From an uncultured Bacteroides sp. (GTDB taxonomy: Bacteria; Bacteroidota; Bacteroidia; Bacteroidales; UBA932), in the NCBI GenBank assembly GCA_900543205.1, contig UQQM01000053.1, positions 1 to 5,800 of the forward strand: 5,800 nt of DNA, in the 5' to 3' direction. The notes under the pieces are model-generated. The model saw only the letters and a list, made by a program, of their open reading frames with translations. It was not told the DNA's origin and made no database searches. Of the stretch, positions 1 through 5,754 are shown in pieces. Position 1 is the first letter of the stretch. The number at the start of each line of letters is the position of its first letter. Both the position numbers and the translations under genes were made by a program.

Positions 1-1420
1 AGCGCTTTTCAGCGGAGTCGGTGTTGTAGAGGTGGGGCACCTGCATGTTGATGAAGATCTTGGCGTTGTCGGGCGAGGTGCTGTAGGCCTTGGAGAATAC
101 CCCGGACCAGTCGAGCTTGAGCCTGTCGCCGTCGAGGAATGCGTGCTCTCCCTTCAGGGTGGTGTTGAAGATGTACTGGCGGTTCCACTGCATCTTCACC
201 GTCCAGTCCTTCCTGTTCTGCCCGTTGCGGACCTCGCTCTCGCGGAAGTCCATGTAGCCGGCATAGAACATCAGCTTGTTGCGGTAGTCCAGCCTGTAGT
301 CGAGCTTGGTGTGGAGTCCGAGGCGGTTCTGCTCTTCGGAGTATGTCCTGGTTTCGGTGCCGTTGCCGGAGGAGCCGGGCATGTAGTAGATTTCGGTGTC
401 CTTTCCCCTGAAGAGGTTCTGGTAGCTGACCGCTGCCATTACTCCGAGCCTGCGGTCGAAGAATCTGTCGCCGAATGAGAAGCCTCCGACGATGTCGGGA
501 CGGGGGCGGGATGAGTTCATGCGGAGGTTCTCGGTGGTGAAGTCGTCCATTGTGACCACGTAGTCTTCAGGTCTGCCGAGCCGCTCGTAGGGAGACCTCT
601 TCTGCCCGGCCCTGTGGTTGAATGATTCGAAGTTCCTGTCGAAGAAGAGAGCGCTGTAGCCGGTGGCGAGGTTGGCGTTCACTTCCAGCCTTTCGGGCGC
701 GTCCTTCATCACGAGGTTCACGGCCCCTCCGATTCCGTCGCCCTCCATGTCGGCGGTCAGGGACTTGGTCACCTCAAGACGGTCCAGCATCTCGGAGGGG
801 AAGATGTCGAGGGGCACGAAGCGGTTCTTGTTGTCGGGGCTGGGAATCTTGACTCCGTTCACGAGGGTGTAGTTGTAGCGCTTGTCCATGCCGCGCAGAA
901 TCGCATAGCGTCCTTCGCCGCTGCTGTTTCTTTCGACGGTCACGCCGGACATCCTCCTGACCGCGTTTGCGACAGTCATGTCGGGAGAGAGTTCAATCGC
1001 CTTGGCACTCATGACGTTGACGACGTTCATGGACGCTTTTTCTATTCCGCGCGCGGCTATTTCGGTCCTTCCGGCGTTGTCGGCGGTCACCACCACTGCG
1101 TCAAGCAGTTCGGTGTCGGGTTCGAGGTTGATTATCAGGGTTTCTCCGCTGCTGTCGCTGAACTTGATTTCGAGATTCTTGTAGCCGATTGACGAACAGA
1201 CGAGCGTGCATTCGCCGATGGGGGAGTCGAATATGAAACTGCCGTCGAGTCCGGAGATTGCGCCTGTTCCTGGCATTTCCTTGATGACTACGGCGGCTCC
1301 TATGAGTTCTTCGCCGGTCTGGGCGTCGATTATCTTGCCTCTGACTTCGGCTTCGGCATAGGCGGTCAGATTGCAGGTGAATAAGCTGATTAAAATTGCA
1401 TTCAGAAGTCTGAACTTCAT
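1..1420 (-). CDS. TonB-dependent outer-membrane receptor, N-terminal part (3' end beyond window)
   Basis: The frame stays open from the ATG at 1420-1418 to the window edge, giving 473 residues; the rest of the beta-barrel lies outside. Residues 1 to about 22 form a signal peptide (a KFR start, a hydrophobic stretch, then AYA). About 26-100 look like a carboxypeptidase-regulatory-like beta-sandwich (VRGKIIDAQTGEELIGAAV, then a GLDGSF turn), common at the N-terminus of Bacteroidota receptors. A Ton-box-like LDAVVVTA is at 106-113. The plug spans about 130-240, with RRMSGVTVER, an ILRGMDKRYNYTLVNGV stretch, LDRLEVTKS and GDGIGGAVNL as landmarks; barrel strands follow. The family imports bulky ligands across the outer membrane using TonB-ExbBD energy. 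The ligand cannot be told, and no partner such as a SusD-like lipoprotein is visible. The plug motifs resemble the class with RGxDxRYNxxLVNGVxxP rather than classical SusC. The gene diverges from tnaA. Family assignment is secure, substrate unknown. Confidence 0.93.
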   Translation of the reverse strand, partial: MKFRLLNAILISLFTCNLTAYAEAEVRGKIIDAQTGEELIGAAVVIKEMPGTGAISGLDGSFIFDSPIGECTLVCSSIGYKNLEIKFSDSSGETLIINLEPDTELLDAVVVTADNAGRTEIAARGIEKASMNVVNVMSAKAIELSPDMTVANAVRRMSGVTVERNSSGEGRYAILRGMDKRYNYTLVNGVKIPSPDNKNRFVPLDIFPSEMLDRLEVTKSLTADMEGDGIGGAVNLVMKDAPERLEVNANLATGYSALFFDRNFESFNHRAGQKRSPYERLGRPEDYVVTMDDFTTENLRMNSSRPRPDIVGGFSFGDRFFDRRLGVMAAVSYQNLFRGKDTEIYYMPGSSGNGTETRTYSEEQNRLGLHTKLDYRLDYRNKLMFYAGYMDFRESEVRNGQNRKDWTVKMQWNRQYIFNTTLKGEHAFLDGDRLKLDWSGVFSKAYSTSPDNAKIFINMQVPHLYNTDSAEKR

Positions 1421-1447
1421 GGTAATACTTGCTAACTGTCCCGGCTG

Positions 1448-1455
1448 CAAAGTTA
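1448..1455 (-). promoter_or_regulatory. Bacteroidota -7 promoter element for the TonB-dependent receptor
   Basis: Read on the minus strand this is TAACTTTG, an exact match to the Bacteroidota -7 consensus TAnnTTTG. It would start transcription about 20 bases upstream of the receptor ATG at 1420. No clear TTTG -33 element sits at the usual distance; the nearest candidate, TTG within TTCTTGAAAC at about 1470-1472, is too close. The call rests on the -7 match and its position. Confidence 0.45.
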
Positions 1456-1589
1456 TTCCGGGAAGGTTTCAAGAATGTTACGGCGATATGCAGAAAGGTT
1501 AAAAATTATTACAATCAGGTTAACCGATGCCCTGCAGAATCGGAAATTTTACTTAAATTAGGCATACATTATTAATAACACCAAGACAA

Positions 1590-2969
1590 ATGGAACTTCC
1601 TTTCGCTGAATCCTACAGGATCAAGATGGTGGAGAACCTCCACCGCTCCACCCGCGCCGAGCGCGAAAAATGGATAGCCGAAGCCGGCTACAATCTCTTC
1701 AGGCTCAAGAGCGAATATGTCTACATCGATATGCTGACCGACTCCGGGACCGGAGCGATGAGCGACAGGCAGTGGGCCGCGCTCATGGAGGGCGACGAAA
1801 GCTATGCCGGCGCCTCGTCGTTCTACAATCTCAAGGACGCTATACGGGAGGTCACCGGGCTCGAACATGTGCTGCCGACGCACCAGGGACGTGCCGCCGA
1901 AAACGTGCTCTTCTCGGCCATAGTCAAGGAGGGCGACTATCTCCCGGGCAATTCTCATTTCGATACGACCAAGGGACATATAGAGTACCGCAAGGCGCAC
2001 GCGGTGGACTGCACCATAGACGAAGCCGCCGACACCGAACTGGAGATTCCGTTCAAGGGGAATATGGACCTGCAGAAGCTGGAGGACGTGCTGAAGGCGC
2101 ACCCGGCGGAGAAGATTCCGGCCATCGTCCTGACCATCACCAACAATACCGCCGGCGGCCAGCCCGTTTCCATGGAGAACATACGCGGGGTCTCCGCGCT
2201 CGCCAGGAAATACGGGGTGAAGCTGCTGATCGATTCCGCCCGCTTCGCCGAGAACGCCTATTTCATCAAGACGCGCGAGCCTGGCTATGCCGACAAGAGC
2301 ATACTGGAAATCACAAGGGAGATTTACTCGTACGCGGACTACATGACCATGTCGGCGAAGAAGGACGGTCTGGTCAACATAGGCGGCTTCCTTGCGTTCC
2401 GCGATGAGGAGGACATGCGCAGATGCCAGATGTTCAGCATCATGTTCGAAGGCTTCCTGACTTACGGCGGCATGGCTGGAAGGGACATGAACGCCCTTGC
2501 CCAGGGCTTGCGCGAAAGCACCGAATTCGAGTACCTCGACACCAGAATACGCCAGGTGGCATATCTGGCTTCGAAGCTGGACGAATACGGAGTGCCTTAC
2601 CAGCGTCCCGCCGGCGGACATGCCATCTTCGTGGATGCCGGGAAGATACTGACCGGGGTGCCCCGTGAGGAGTTCCGCGCCCAGACCCTTGCCGTCGAAC
2701 TGTATGTCGAGGCCGGAGTCAGGGGAGTGGAGATAGGGGCGCTGATGGCCGACCGCGACCCCGTCACCAGGGAGAACCGTTATCCCAGACTCGAACTGCT
2801 GCGTCTCGCCATAGCCCGCAGGGTGTATACCGACAACCACATGAACTATGTGGCCGCCGCCCTGAAGAACGTCTTCGACCGCCGCGACTCCATCACCCGG
2901 GGCTACAGGATAGTGAACGAGCTACCCATCATGCGCCACTTCACCATCGAGCTCGCGAAAGCGGAGTAG
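1590..2969 (+). CDS. tnaA: Tryptophanase (L-tryptophan indole-lyase)
   Basis: A complete 459-residue fold-type I PLP enzyme, predicted to cleave L-tryptophan to indole, pyruvate and ammonia in the cytoplasm. Landmarks are DMLTDSGTGAMSDRQW (47-62), GDESYAG (68-74) with the active-site Tyr72, PTHQGRAAEN (96-105), LIDSARFAENAYF (213-225) with Asp215 binding the PLP ring nitrogen and Arg218, and SAKKDGLVN (255-263) where Lys258 should form the PLP Schiff base. Two positions separate it from the sister enzyme tyrosine phenol-lyase. RGVEIG (378-383) has Ile382 where that enzyme has the phenol-binding Arg of its MERG motif. RHFT (449-452) has His450, matching the tryptophanase His463 of E. coli, where the lyase has Phe. 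Length is close to the family (471 in E. coli). The ATG gives the standard MELPFAES start and has no Shine-Dalgarno sequence, as is common in Bacteroidota. No tnaC-like leader or tnaB permease is adjacent. A weak -7 candidate, TAAATTAG, lies at 1554-1561. Confidence 0.95.
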   Translation: MELPFAESYRIKMVENLHRSTRAEREKWIAEAGYNLFRLKSEYVYIDMLTDSGTGAMSDRQWAALMEGDESYAGASSFYNLKDAIREVTGLEHVLPTHQGRAAENVLFSAIVKEGDYLPGNSHFDTTKGHIEYRKAHAVDCTIDEAADTELEIPFKGNMDLQKLEDVLKAHPAEKIPAIVLTITNNTAGGQPVSMENIRGVSALARKYGVKLLIDSARFAENAYFIKTREPGYADKSILEITREIYSYADYMTMSAKKDGLVNIGGFLAFRDEEDMRRCQMFSIMFEGFLTYGGMAGRDMNALAQGLRESTEFEYLDTRIRQVAYLASKLDEYGVPYQRPAGGHAIFVDAGKILTGVPREEFRAQTLAVELYVEAGVRGVEIGALMADRDPVTRENRYPRLELLRLAIARRVYTDNHMNYVAAALKNVFDRRDSITRGYRIVNELPIMRHFTIELAKAE

Positions 2970-3593
2970 CGGCCCGAACCGTCGGAGACTGTTCCTGCCC
3001 GGCCGGATCTGCACTTCAGTCCAGTCTGTCCAAGCGGATTTGCACTCCGGCTGCCCTATCCAGGCTGACGCCTCGCGGCTGCAATTGCGCCTCGCAGACG
3101 GGGAAAGTCTGCCCGGCGTCAATTCAGTCCGCTCGGCAAGGCAGGCCGGTTCTTTTGTCCTGGAATCCTTTTTCGTCCAAATCGGCCTGCATCACGTTCC
3201 GCAGCATAACTGTCGTTTTCGGCTGGTGGCAATGACCAAAACGGCTTGCGCTTGTGGCCGGGCATGACAGGTGTAAATACCCGAGTACAACAGTTTTTGC
3301 AAAAGTGGCCTTGGAGGCCGCTGTGGGGCGGTTTTCTCTGAATCGCCTGTCCGCGAGTCGCTTCACGGACGTTGACCCACGGACATGTTACAATTGCAAA
3401 TAGCTGATAGCAAGGCATCTCCGGAAAAATCGCGTTCTCGGGAAATTTCATCCGGCAAAATATGGCGCAGTGCCGCATCCGGCGGCAGTCAATCGCCGTT
3501 CTGCACCGGCACGTCTCACAGCTGCGAAGCTTTTGGCTGCCTGCAATTCGTTATGCCTTATCGCCGCGCCAGTGCCTCACGGCTGGTTTCTAT
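2970..3593. other. Long GC-rich intergenic stretch without a convincing gene
   Basis: Open frames here, the longest being a 119-codon minus-strand frame at 3119-3478, lack recognisable motifs. Their translations are rich in Cys, Arg, Pro and Ser, as expected of chance frames in GC-rich DNA. The stretch contains an imperfect 31-bp duplication (3004-3064), a perfect 6-bp hairpin GCAGAC/GTCTGC with a 7-base loop (3094-3112), a small GGCC-TTGGA-GGCC inverted repeat near 3309-3321, and two copies of CACGGAC near 3363 and 3380. No tRNA, rRNA or known riboswitch pattern was seen. The tnaA terminator is probably somewhere here, but no classical stem plus T-run follows the stop codon. Confidence 0.5.
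3004..3064 (+). repeat. Imperfect 31-bp tandem duplication
   Basis: CGGATCTGCACT (3004-3015) is repeated as CGGATTTGCACT (3035-3046), exactly 31 bases later. The two units also share similar ends (CTGTCCAAG and CTATCCAGG) if a one-base gap is allowed. The middle of the unit has diverged. It may be a decayed tandem repeat; no function is evident. Confidence 0.45.
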
Positions 3594-3644
3594 ATATTGC
3601 AGAATCCTGAATATTGCAGAATCCTTAATGTTGCAGAATCTCAA
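3594..3644 (+). repeat. Three tandem copies of a 17-bp repeat
   Basis: Three head-to-tail units with no spacer: ATATTGCAGAATCCTGA (3594-3610), ATATTGCAGAATCCTTA (3611-3627) and ATGTTGCAGAATCTCAA (3628-3644). Copies 1 and 2 differ at one base and copy 3 at a few, mostly at its end. The repeats sit where the GC-rich left part changes to the AT-richer right part, and just upstream of a coding-like frame. They could be iterons or operators of the mobile region, or slippage repeats at an insertion junction. The pattern is certain, the role unknown. Confidence 0.9.
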
Positions 3645-3666
3645 TAAATTATAGGGGTCTCAGCAA

Positions 3667-3723
3667 CCGTTTTCGGCAAGTATACAAAAAACGGACAAAC
3701 CCTCATTTCTAAAGATTTGTCCG
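3667..3723 (+). promoter_or_regulatory. Two mutually exclusive hairpins (possible leader or attenuator)
   Basis: Hairpin A pairs CCGTTTT (3667-3673) with AAAACGG (3688-3694), a 7-bp perfect stem with a 14-base loop. Hairpin B pairs CGGACAAA (3692-3699) with TTTGTCCG (3716-3723), an 8-bp perfect stem with a 16-base loop. They share CGG at 3692-3694, so full-length forms cannot coexist. B ends 14 bases before the ATG at 3738. Overlapping alternative stems are typical of attenuators, but there is no T-run after B, and the same bases may be part of a coding frame. Confidence 0.3.
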
Positions 3724-3737
3724 CTTTGGCTCCCCAT

Positions 3738-3860
3738 ATGCCTGAAATATTGAACATTTGGAATGATTTCAAAAAAGTGGTGGAATTCATAGATGCGAAC
3801 AAGGCGTGGTTGATAAGCCTGATGCAGGTCTGTGAAAAGATAAATGATGTGAGGATATAG
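3738..3860 (+). CDS. Small hypothetical protein, or C-terminal remnant of a larger gene
   Basis: From the ATG at 3738 the product is 40 residues, starting MPEILNIWNDFKKVV and ending CEKINDVRI. The frame is open further upstream to a TAA at 3645-3647, adding about 30 residues with no ATG, GTG or TTG among the codons just after that stop. These residues (for example GKYTKNGQTLISKDLSALAP) look as protein-like as the rest. The whole 70-codon stretch therefore resembles the C-terminal part of a gene whose 5' end has been lost at the 17-bp repeats. No Shine-Dalgarno sequence precedes 3738. The product looks soluble, amphipathic and helical, with Trp at residues 8 and 24. I do not recognise the family. 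Alternatives are a genuine 40-aa gene behind a structured leader, or a chance frame. Confidence 0.35.
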   Translation: MPEILNIWNDFKKVVEFIDANKAWLISLMQVCEKINDVRI

Positions 3861-3966
3861 AAGTACACATAACAGTCGAGTTCTACAATTTGAGTTATCG
3901 TAATATTATGGATAGTTTTAACCTTTATAAGGTATTGATTATTGCGATGTTGTGTGTAATTTAAAC

Positions 3967-4004
3967 GGTGGGATCCCCCCCATGCATGCAGGATGGGTGG
4001 GATC
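3967..4004. other. GC-rich inverted repeat in an AT-rich spacer, candidate replication origin or site
   Basis: GATCCCCCCCAT (3972-3983) pairs with ATGGGTGGGATC (3993-4004) across a 9-base loop, 12 bp with one mismatch. The 9-mer GGTGGGATC occurs directly at 3967-3975 and again at 3996-4004, so other folds compete. The loop side contains the palindrome GCATGC. It lies about 185 bases upstream of the NUMOD3-rep pair. Rolling-circle initiators of the Rep_trans family nick at origins with inverted repeats near their gene, so this is a reasonable but unproven double-strand origin. No nick sequence is recognisable. A terminator is less likely because no T-run follows. Confidence 0.35.
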
Positions 4005-4125
4005 GGGGTATGTTAGTTTGTGTGAACCGCCTCGTTTCCATCTTGCGCTTGAGGTAGGTGTGGTAAAGCATACAGTTGCTTCCGTTAGTGCCATCTTAAT
4101 TTTCCTATAGATTTCGACATCTTTC

Positions 4126-4154
4126 TTGACTTTTTTCACTTATTAGACTATTTA
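4126..4154 (+). promoter_or_regulatory. Weak promoter-like sequence upstream of the NUMOD3-rep pair
   Basis: TTGACT (4126-4131) is followed after 17 bases by TATTTA (4149-4154), the spacing of a general sigma-70 promoter, about 35 bases before the NUMOD3 ATG. It does not match the Bacteroidota -7 motif TAnnTTTG, so it may be fortuitous. An alternative is TTAGTTTG at 4013-4020, one base off that motif, next to the GC-rich inverted repeat. Confidence 0.2.
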
Positions 4155-4189
4155 TTATGTAGGCAGGCATAAAAGCCAGCATAAGCATT

Positions 4190-4381
4190 ATGGAATATAA
4201 ACGAAAATACCGAGAAATGGATGATAGCACCAAACAAAAAATCAGTCAGAAGATGAAAGGCAAGCCTAAAAGCTTTTCTCATAAACAACATATCAGCCAA
4301 GGCATGAAAGACTATTGGAGGGAAGTGCCAAGCAGGAATAATCATGACAATGGAGGAGTCAGCTATGCCAAGGAAAACTAA
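4190..4381 (+). CDS. Small NUMOD3-type DNA-binding protein
   Basis: 63 residues, very basic at the N-terminus (MEYKRKYREM). Residues about 12-46 hold two helix-like repeats, TKQKISQKMKGKPKS and HKQHISQGMKDYW, matching the NUMOD3 pattern (KIS...KGKPKS..HK..IS..MK.YW). This motif is known as a modular DNA-binding segment attached to homing endonucleases. No GIY-YIG or HNH nuclease domain is present, so it should bind DNA only. The last 17 bases overlap the preferred start of the rep gene at 4365, and that gene's Shine-Dalgarno sequence lies inside this frame, so the two are probably co-transcribed and translationally coupled. It may regulate or assist the replication initiator, which is inferred from position alone. 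The chosen ATG has no Shine-Dalgarno sequence. Confidence 0.72.
   Translation: MEYKRKYREMDDSTKQKISQKMKGKPKSFSHKQHISQGMKDYWREVPSRNNHDNGGVSYAKEN
4352..4358 (+). promoter_or_regulatory. Strong Shine-Dalgarno site fixing the rep start
   Basis: GGAGGAG lies six bases before the ATG at 4365. This favours 4365 over the upstream in-frame ATGs at 4344 and 4350, which have no such sequence. It is notable because Bacteroidota genes usually lack Shine-Dalgarno sites. It sits within the 3' end of the NUMOD3 gene. Confidence 0.7.
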
Positions 4382-5303
4382 ATGGGCGGTCAGCGTGGAC
4401 AAGCTCAAGGTGTGCCTGTCACAACCGCAGGAGGTGTTCAATTATATTCACGAGTATACCTCCTATCCAACTGCTGAAGGGAAGAGGGTCATCGATGAGG
4501 ATACATACAAATTAATCATTGTCGAGGAGGACGAGCTGACCATGTCGGTGGCTTTGGATGTGTTGTCTGACGGTGGAGAATTCATGCGCCTTGGTACATT
4601 CCAACTTAATGGGACGGGGAGCAGATACCAAGGCCGGGCGTTCTTCTCCTTTGAGAACTCCTCCCTATACACTGTCTTCGGCGTGACCGCCGACGGCAAC
4701 AAGGCAAATTGGGTTGATATTCTATTGCCAATATGCAATGACCTCGGATTAGCGTTCAACAATATCACCGAATTGGAGGTCGCGTTGGATACGGAAGCTA
4801 ATATCATCTACAGACTGCGCAAGCTGATAAAGGATGTCGAAAACTATGATATGTACCTCAATGGCAGGAAGGTCGAGGCCGGAGTCCCGTTAGAGAATTA
4901 TGGTGAATTTTTCGAGCGCACCCGGGAGCAATTGTCCCGTGTCCCGACCCTGTACTTCAAGCAGAGCAAGGCAACGGACATGAGCCTTAAGGTGTATGAC
5001 AAGGCAACAGAGTTAATGGAACATTCTCCCGAGAAGGCAGCCCGCTATCATGAATGGCTCGGGTGGGACAGGACTGATAAAATTTACCGTGCGGAGGTAA
5101 CGCTGCACAATAACAATGTGCGTGAATTTTCCGAAAGACAGGGTAGGTGGCTTGCGGAGCAAGGTGAACATGGCAATATTCTTGGCCTGCTTGGAATGGA
5201 AGAATTCCGTTTGGACATGTTCGCCAACGCAGCAGACCGGATGATTTATTTCCGGGACAAAGCTACGGGTGCGAAAGTCAGCATCATAGACCTGTTGGGC
5301 TGA
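4365..5303 (+). CDS. Rep_trans-like replication initiation protein
   Basis: 312 residues from the ATG preferred for its Shine-Dalgarno sequence (319 from 4344). It resembles the Rep_trans / replication initiation factor family, which nicks the origin of rolling-circle plasmids and of some integrative elements and attaches to the 5' end through a tyrosine. Visible landmarks are ITELEVALDT (134-143), like the family's LxLAxD strand; TLYFKQSKATDMSLKVYDK (195-213), matching the family's tly-G-s-k-s-d...lriYdK pattern, with Tyr211 a plausible nucleophile by analogy; and IYRAEVTLHNN (240-250), like its R-x-E-v strand. There is no signal peptide or membrane segment and no helicase domain, so it would need host helicase. 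It follows and overlaps the NUMOD3 gene. A terminator-like stem lies downstream at 5430-5470. The role could be plasmid-like replication, phage replication or initiation of element transfer. Family call is fairly firm, element type open. Confidence 0.72.
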   Translation: MPRKTKWAVSVDKLKVCLSQPQEVFNYIHEYTSYPTAEGKRVIDEDTYKLIIVEEDELTMSVALDVLSDGGEFMRLGTFQLNGTGSRYQGRAFFSFENSSLYTVFGVTADGNKANWVDILLPICNDLGLAFNNITELEVALDTEANIIYRLRKLIKDVENYDMYLNGRKVEAGVPLENYGEFFERTREQLSRVPTLYFKQSKATDMSLKVYDKATELMEHSPEKAARYHEWLGWDRTDKIYRAEVTLHNNNVREFSERQGRWLAEQGEHGNILGLLGMEEFRLDMFANAADRMIYFRDKATGAKVSIIDLLG

Positions 5304-5310
5304 AACGTCC

Positions 5311-5329
5311 GGTATATAACCAATATACC
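5311..5329. other. Perfect 7-bp inverted repeat just after rep
   Basis: GGTATAT (5311-5317) and ATATACC (5323-5329) flank a 5-base loop, AACCA. The stem begins seven bases after the rep stop codon. It is AT-rich and has no adjacent T-run (the nearest, TTTTT, is at 5343-5347), so it is a weak terminator candidate. It could instead protect the mRNA 3' end or be a protein-binding site. Confidence 0.4.
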
Positions 5330-5429
5330 TGCGCGTCCCGAATTTTTGGAGTTAATTATTTAACTGACAATAAAATAATCGGTACATGAAAGCGCGTTGA
5401 AAAATCCCAAAAGATTCTCAAAATGAAAT

Positions 5430-5470
5430 GGCACGATACGATAAAATTATTGGTCGGTCGTGTCATTTTT
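5430..5470 (+). terminator. Probable bidirectional rho-independent terminator between convergent genes
   Basis: GGCACGA (5430-5436) pairs with TCGTGTC (5458-5464), including one G-T wobble. An inner CGA (5439-5441) pairs with TCG (5454-5456), leaving a small internal bulge and a 12-base loop. On the plus strand the stem is followed at once by ATTTTT, as expected of a terminator for the NUMOD3-rep transcript. On the minus strand it is followed by CATTTCATTTTGA, weaker but usable by the convergent 90-aa gene, whose last codons lie inside the stem. Confidence 0.5.
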
Positions 5471-5719
5471 CGCTAATATCCCGGTATTATTCTTTGATAC
5501 AACCATTCGCGGAGATGTAACGATGACCCCTTTTCTGATTATACATTTCTTTCCAATATAGGGGTGGTCAGGAGCAAGCCCATAATTACGCAGATAGCCA
5601 TAGCCAACACCTATTTCCTCTTTACTATGGCTGTCACAGAGTGCTTTGATATTACCGTAATAAAAATGCTTGCCTTGCAGTTCAAGGTGGATAATAGTCC
5701 TTTCTTGTTTCTTTTCCAT
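5447..5719 (-). CDS. Conserved-looking small hypothetical protein, convergent with rep
   Basis: 90 residues, from MEKKQERTIIHLEL to NDTTDQ. The N-terminus reads as a beta strand (TIIHLELQGKHFYYG). A segment follows with a helix-turn-helix-like rhythm (IKALCDSHSKEEIGVGYGYLRNYGL, about residues 24-48), then KKCIIRKGVIV (about 58-68). It resembles small uncharacterised proteins I associate with Bacteroidales accessory regions, but I cannot name a family, and DNA binding is only a guess from the helix-turn-helix-like segment. There is no signal peptide or membrane segment. An exact -7 element with a TTG upstream directly precedes the ATG, so it has its own promoter. The stop codon lies within the bidirectional terminator shared with the rep transcript. 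Its promoter, start and stop make a true gene likely. Confidence 0.65.
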   Translation of the reverse strand: MEKKQERTIIHLELQGKHFYYGNIKALCDSHSKEEIGVGYGYLRNYGLAPDHPYIGKKCIIRKGVIVTSPRMVVSKNNTGILAKNDTTDQ

Positions 5720-5723
5720 TTTA

Positions 5724-5754
5724 CAAAAATATTACATATTGTTAATATAAGCAA
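5724..5754 (-). promoter_or_regulatory. Bacteroidota -33/-7 promoter of the 90-aa gene
   Basis: On the minus strand TATTTTTG (5731-5724) fits TAnnTTTG exactly, and a TTG (5754-5752) lies 20 bases upstream, the usual -33 spacing. Transcription would begin within a few bases of the ATG at 5719, giving a very short or leaderless mRNA. The TTG is inside a GCAATA motif, so a regulator bound there would block the promoter. Confidence 0.5.

Noticed and set aside
32..478. 148-codon plus-strand frame at the left edge, plus similar plus frames up to 1184
   Set aside because: They are antisense to the TonB-dependent receptor, which reads without interruption on the minus strand with signal peptide, plug and barrel features.
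1572..2840. 422-codon open frame on the minus strand
   Set aside because: It lies opposite tnaA, whose translation matches a well-known enzyme family over its whole length; the minus frame is a GC-rich shadow.
1590..2969. Tyrosine phenol-lyase as an alternative for the PLP enzyme
   Set aside because: Ile382 replaces the lyase's phenol-binding arginine, and His450 matches the tryptophanase histidine instead of the lyase phenylalanine.
3119..3478. 119-codon minus-strand frame in the spacer
   Set aside because: Composition rich in Cys, Pro and Arg with no motif, competing overlapping frames on both strands, and no promoter or start signal; more like non-coding sequence.
3594..3644. CRISPR array
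   Set aside because: The 17-bp units are directly adjacent with no spacers, and no cas gene is present.
3667..3676. GTTTTCGGC shared between about 3213 and 3669
   Set aside because: A single shared 9-mer without flanking similarity is not evidence of a repeat.
3921..3933. Short palindrome ACCTT-TAT-AAGGT
   Set aside because: Only 5 bp of stem in AT-rich DNA, with no adjoining signal; expected by chance.
3908..3964. 18-codon frame MDSFNLYKVLIIAMLCVI
   Set aside because: The hydrophobic end recalls small membrane peptides or type I toxins, but a frame this short is expected by chance and no antisense RNA or ribosome site is seen.
3939..4139. 66-codon minus-strand frame starting MKKVKKDVEIYRK
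   Set aside because: It has a plausible basic start but its C-terminal half is just the translation of the GC-rich inverted repeat. No promoter or family is recognised; kept only as a low possibility.
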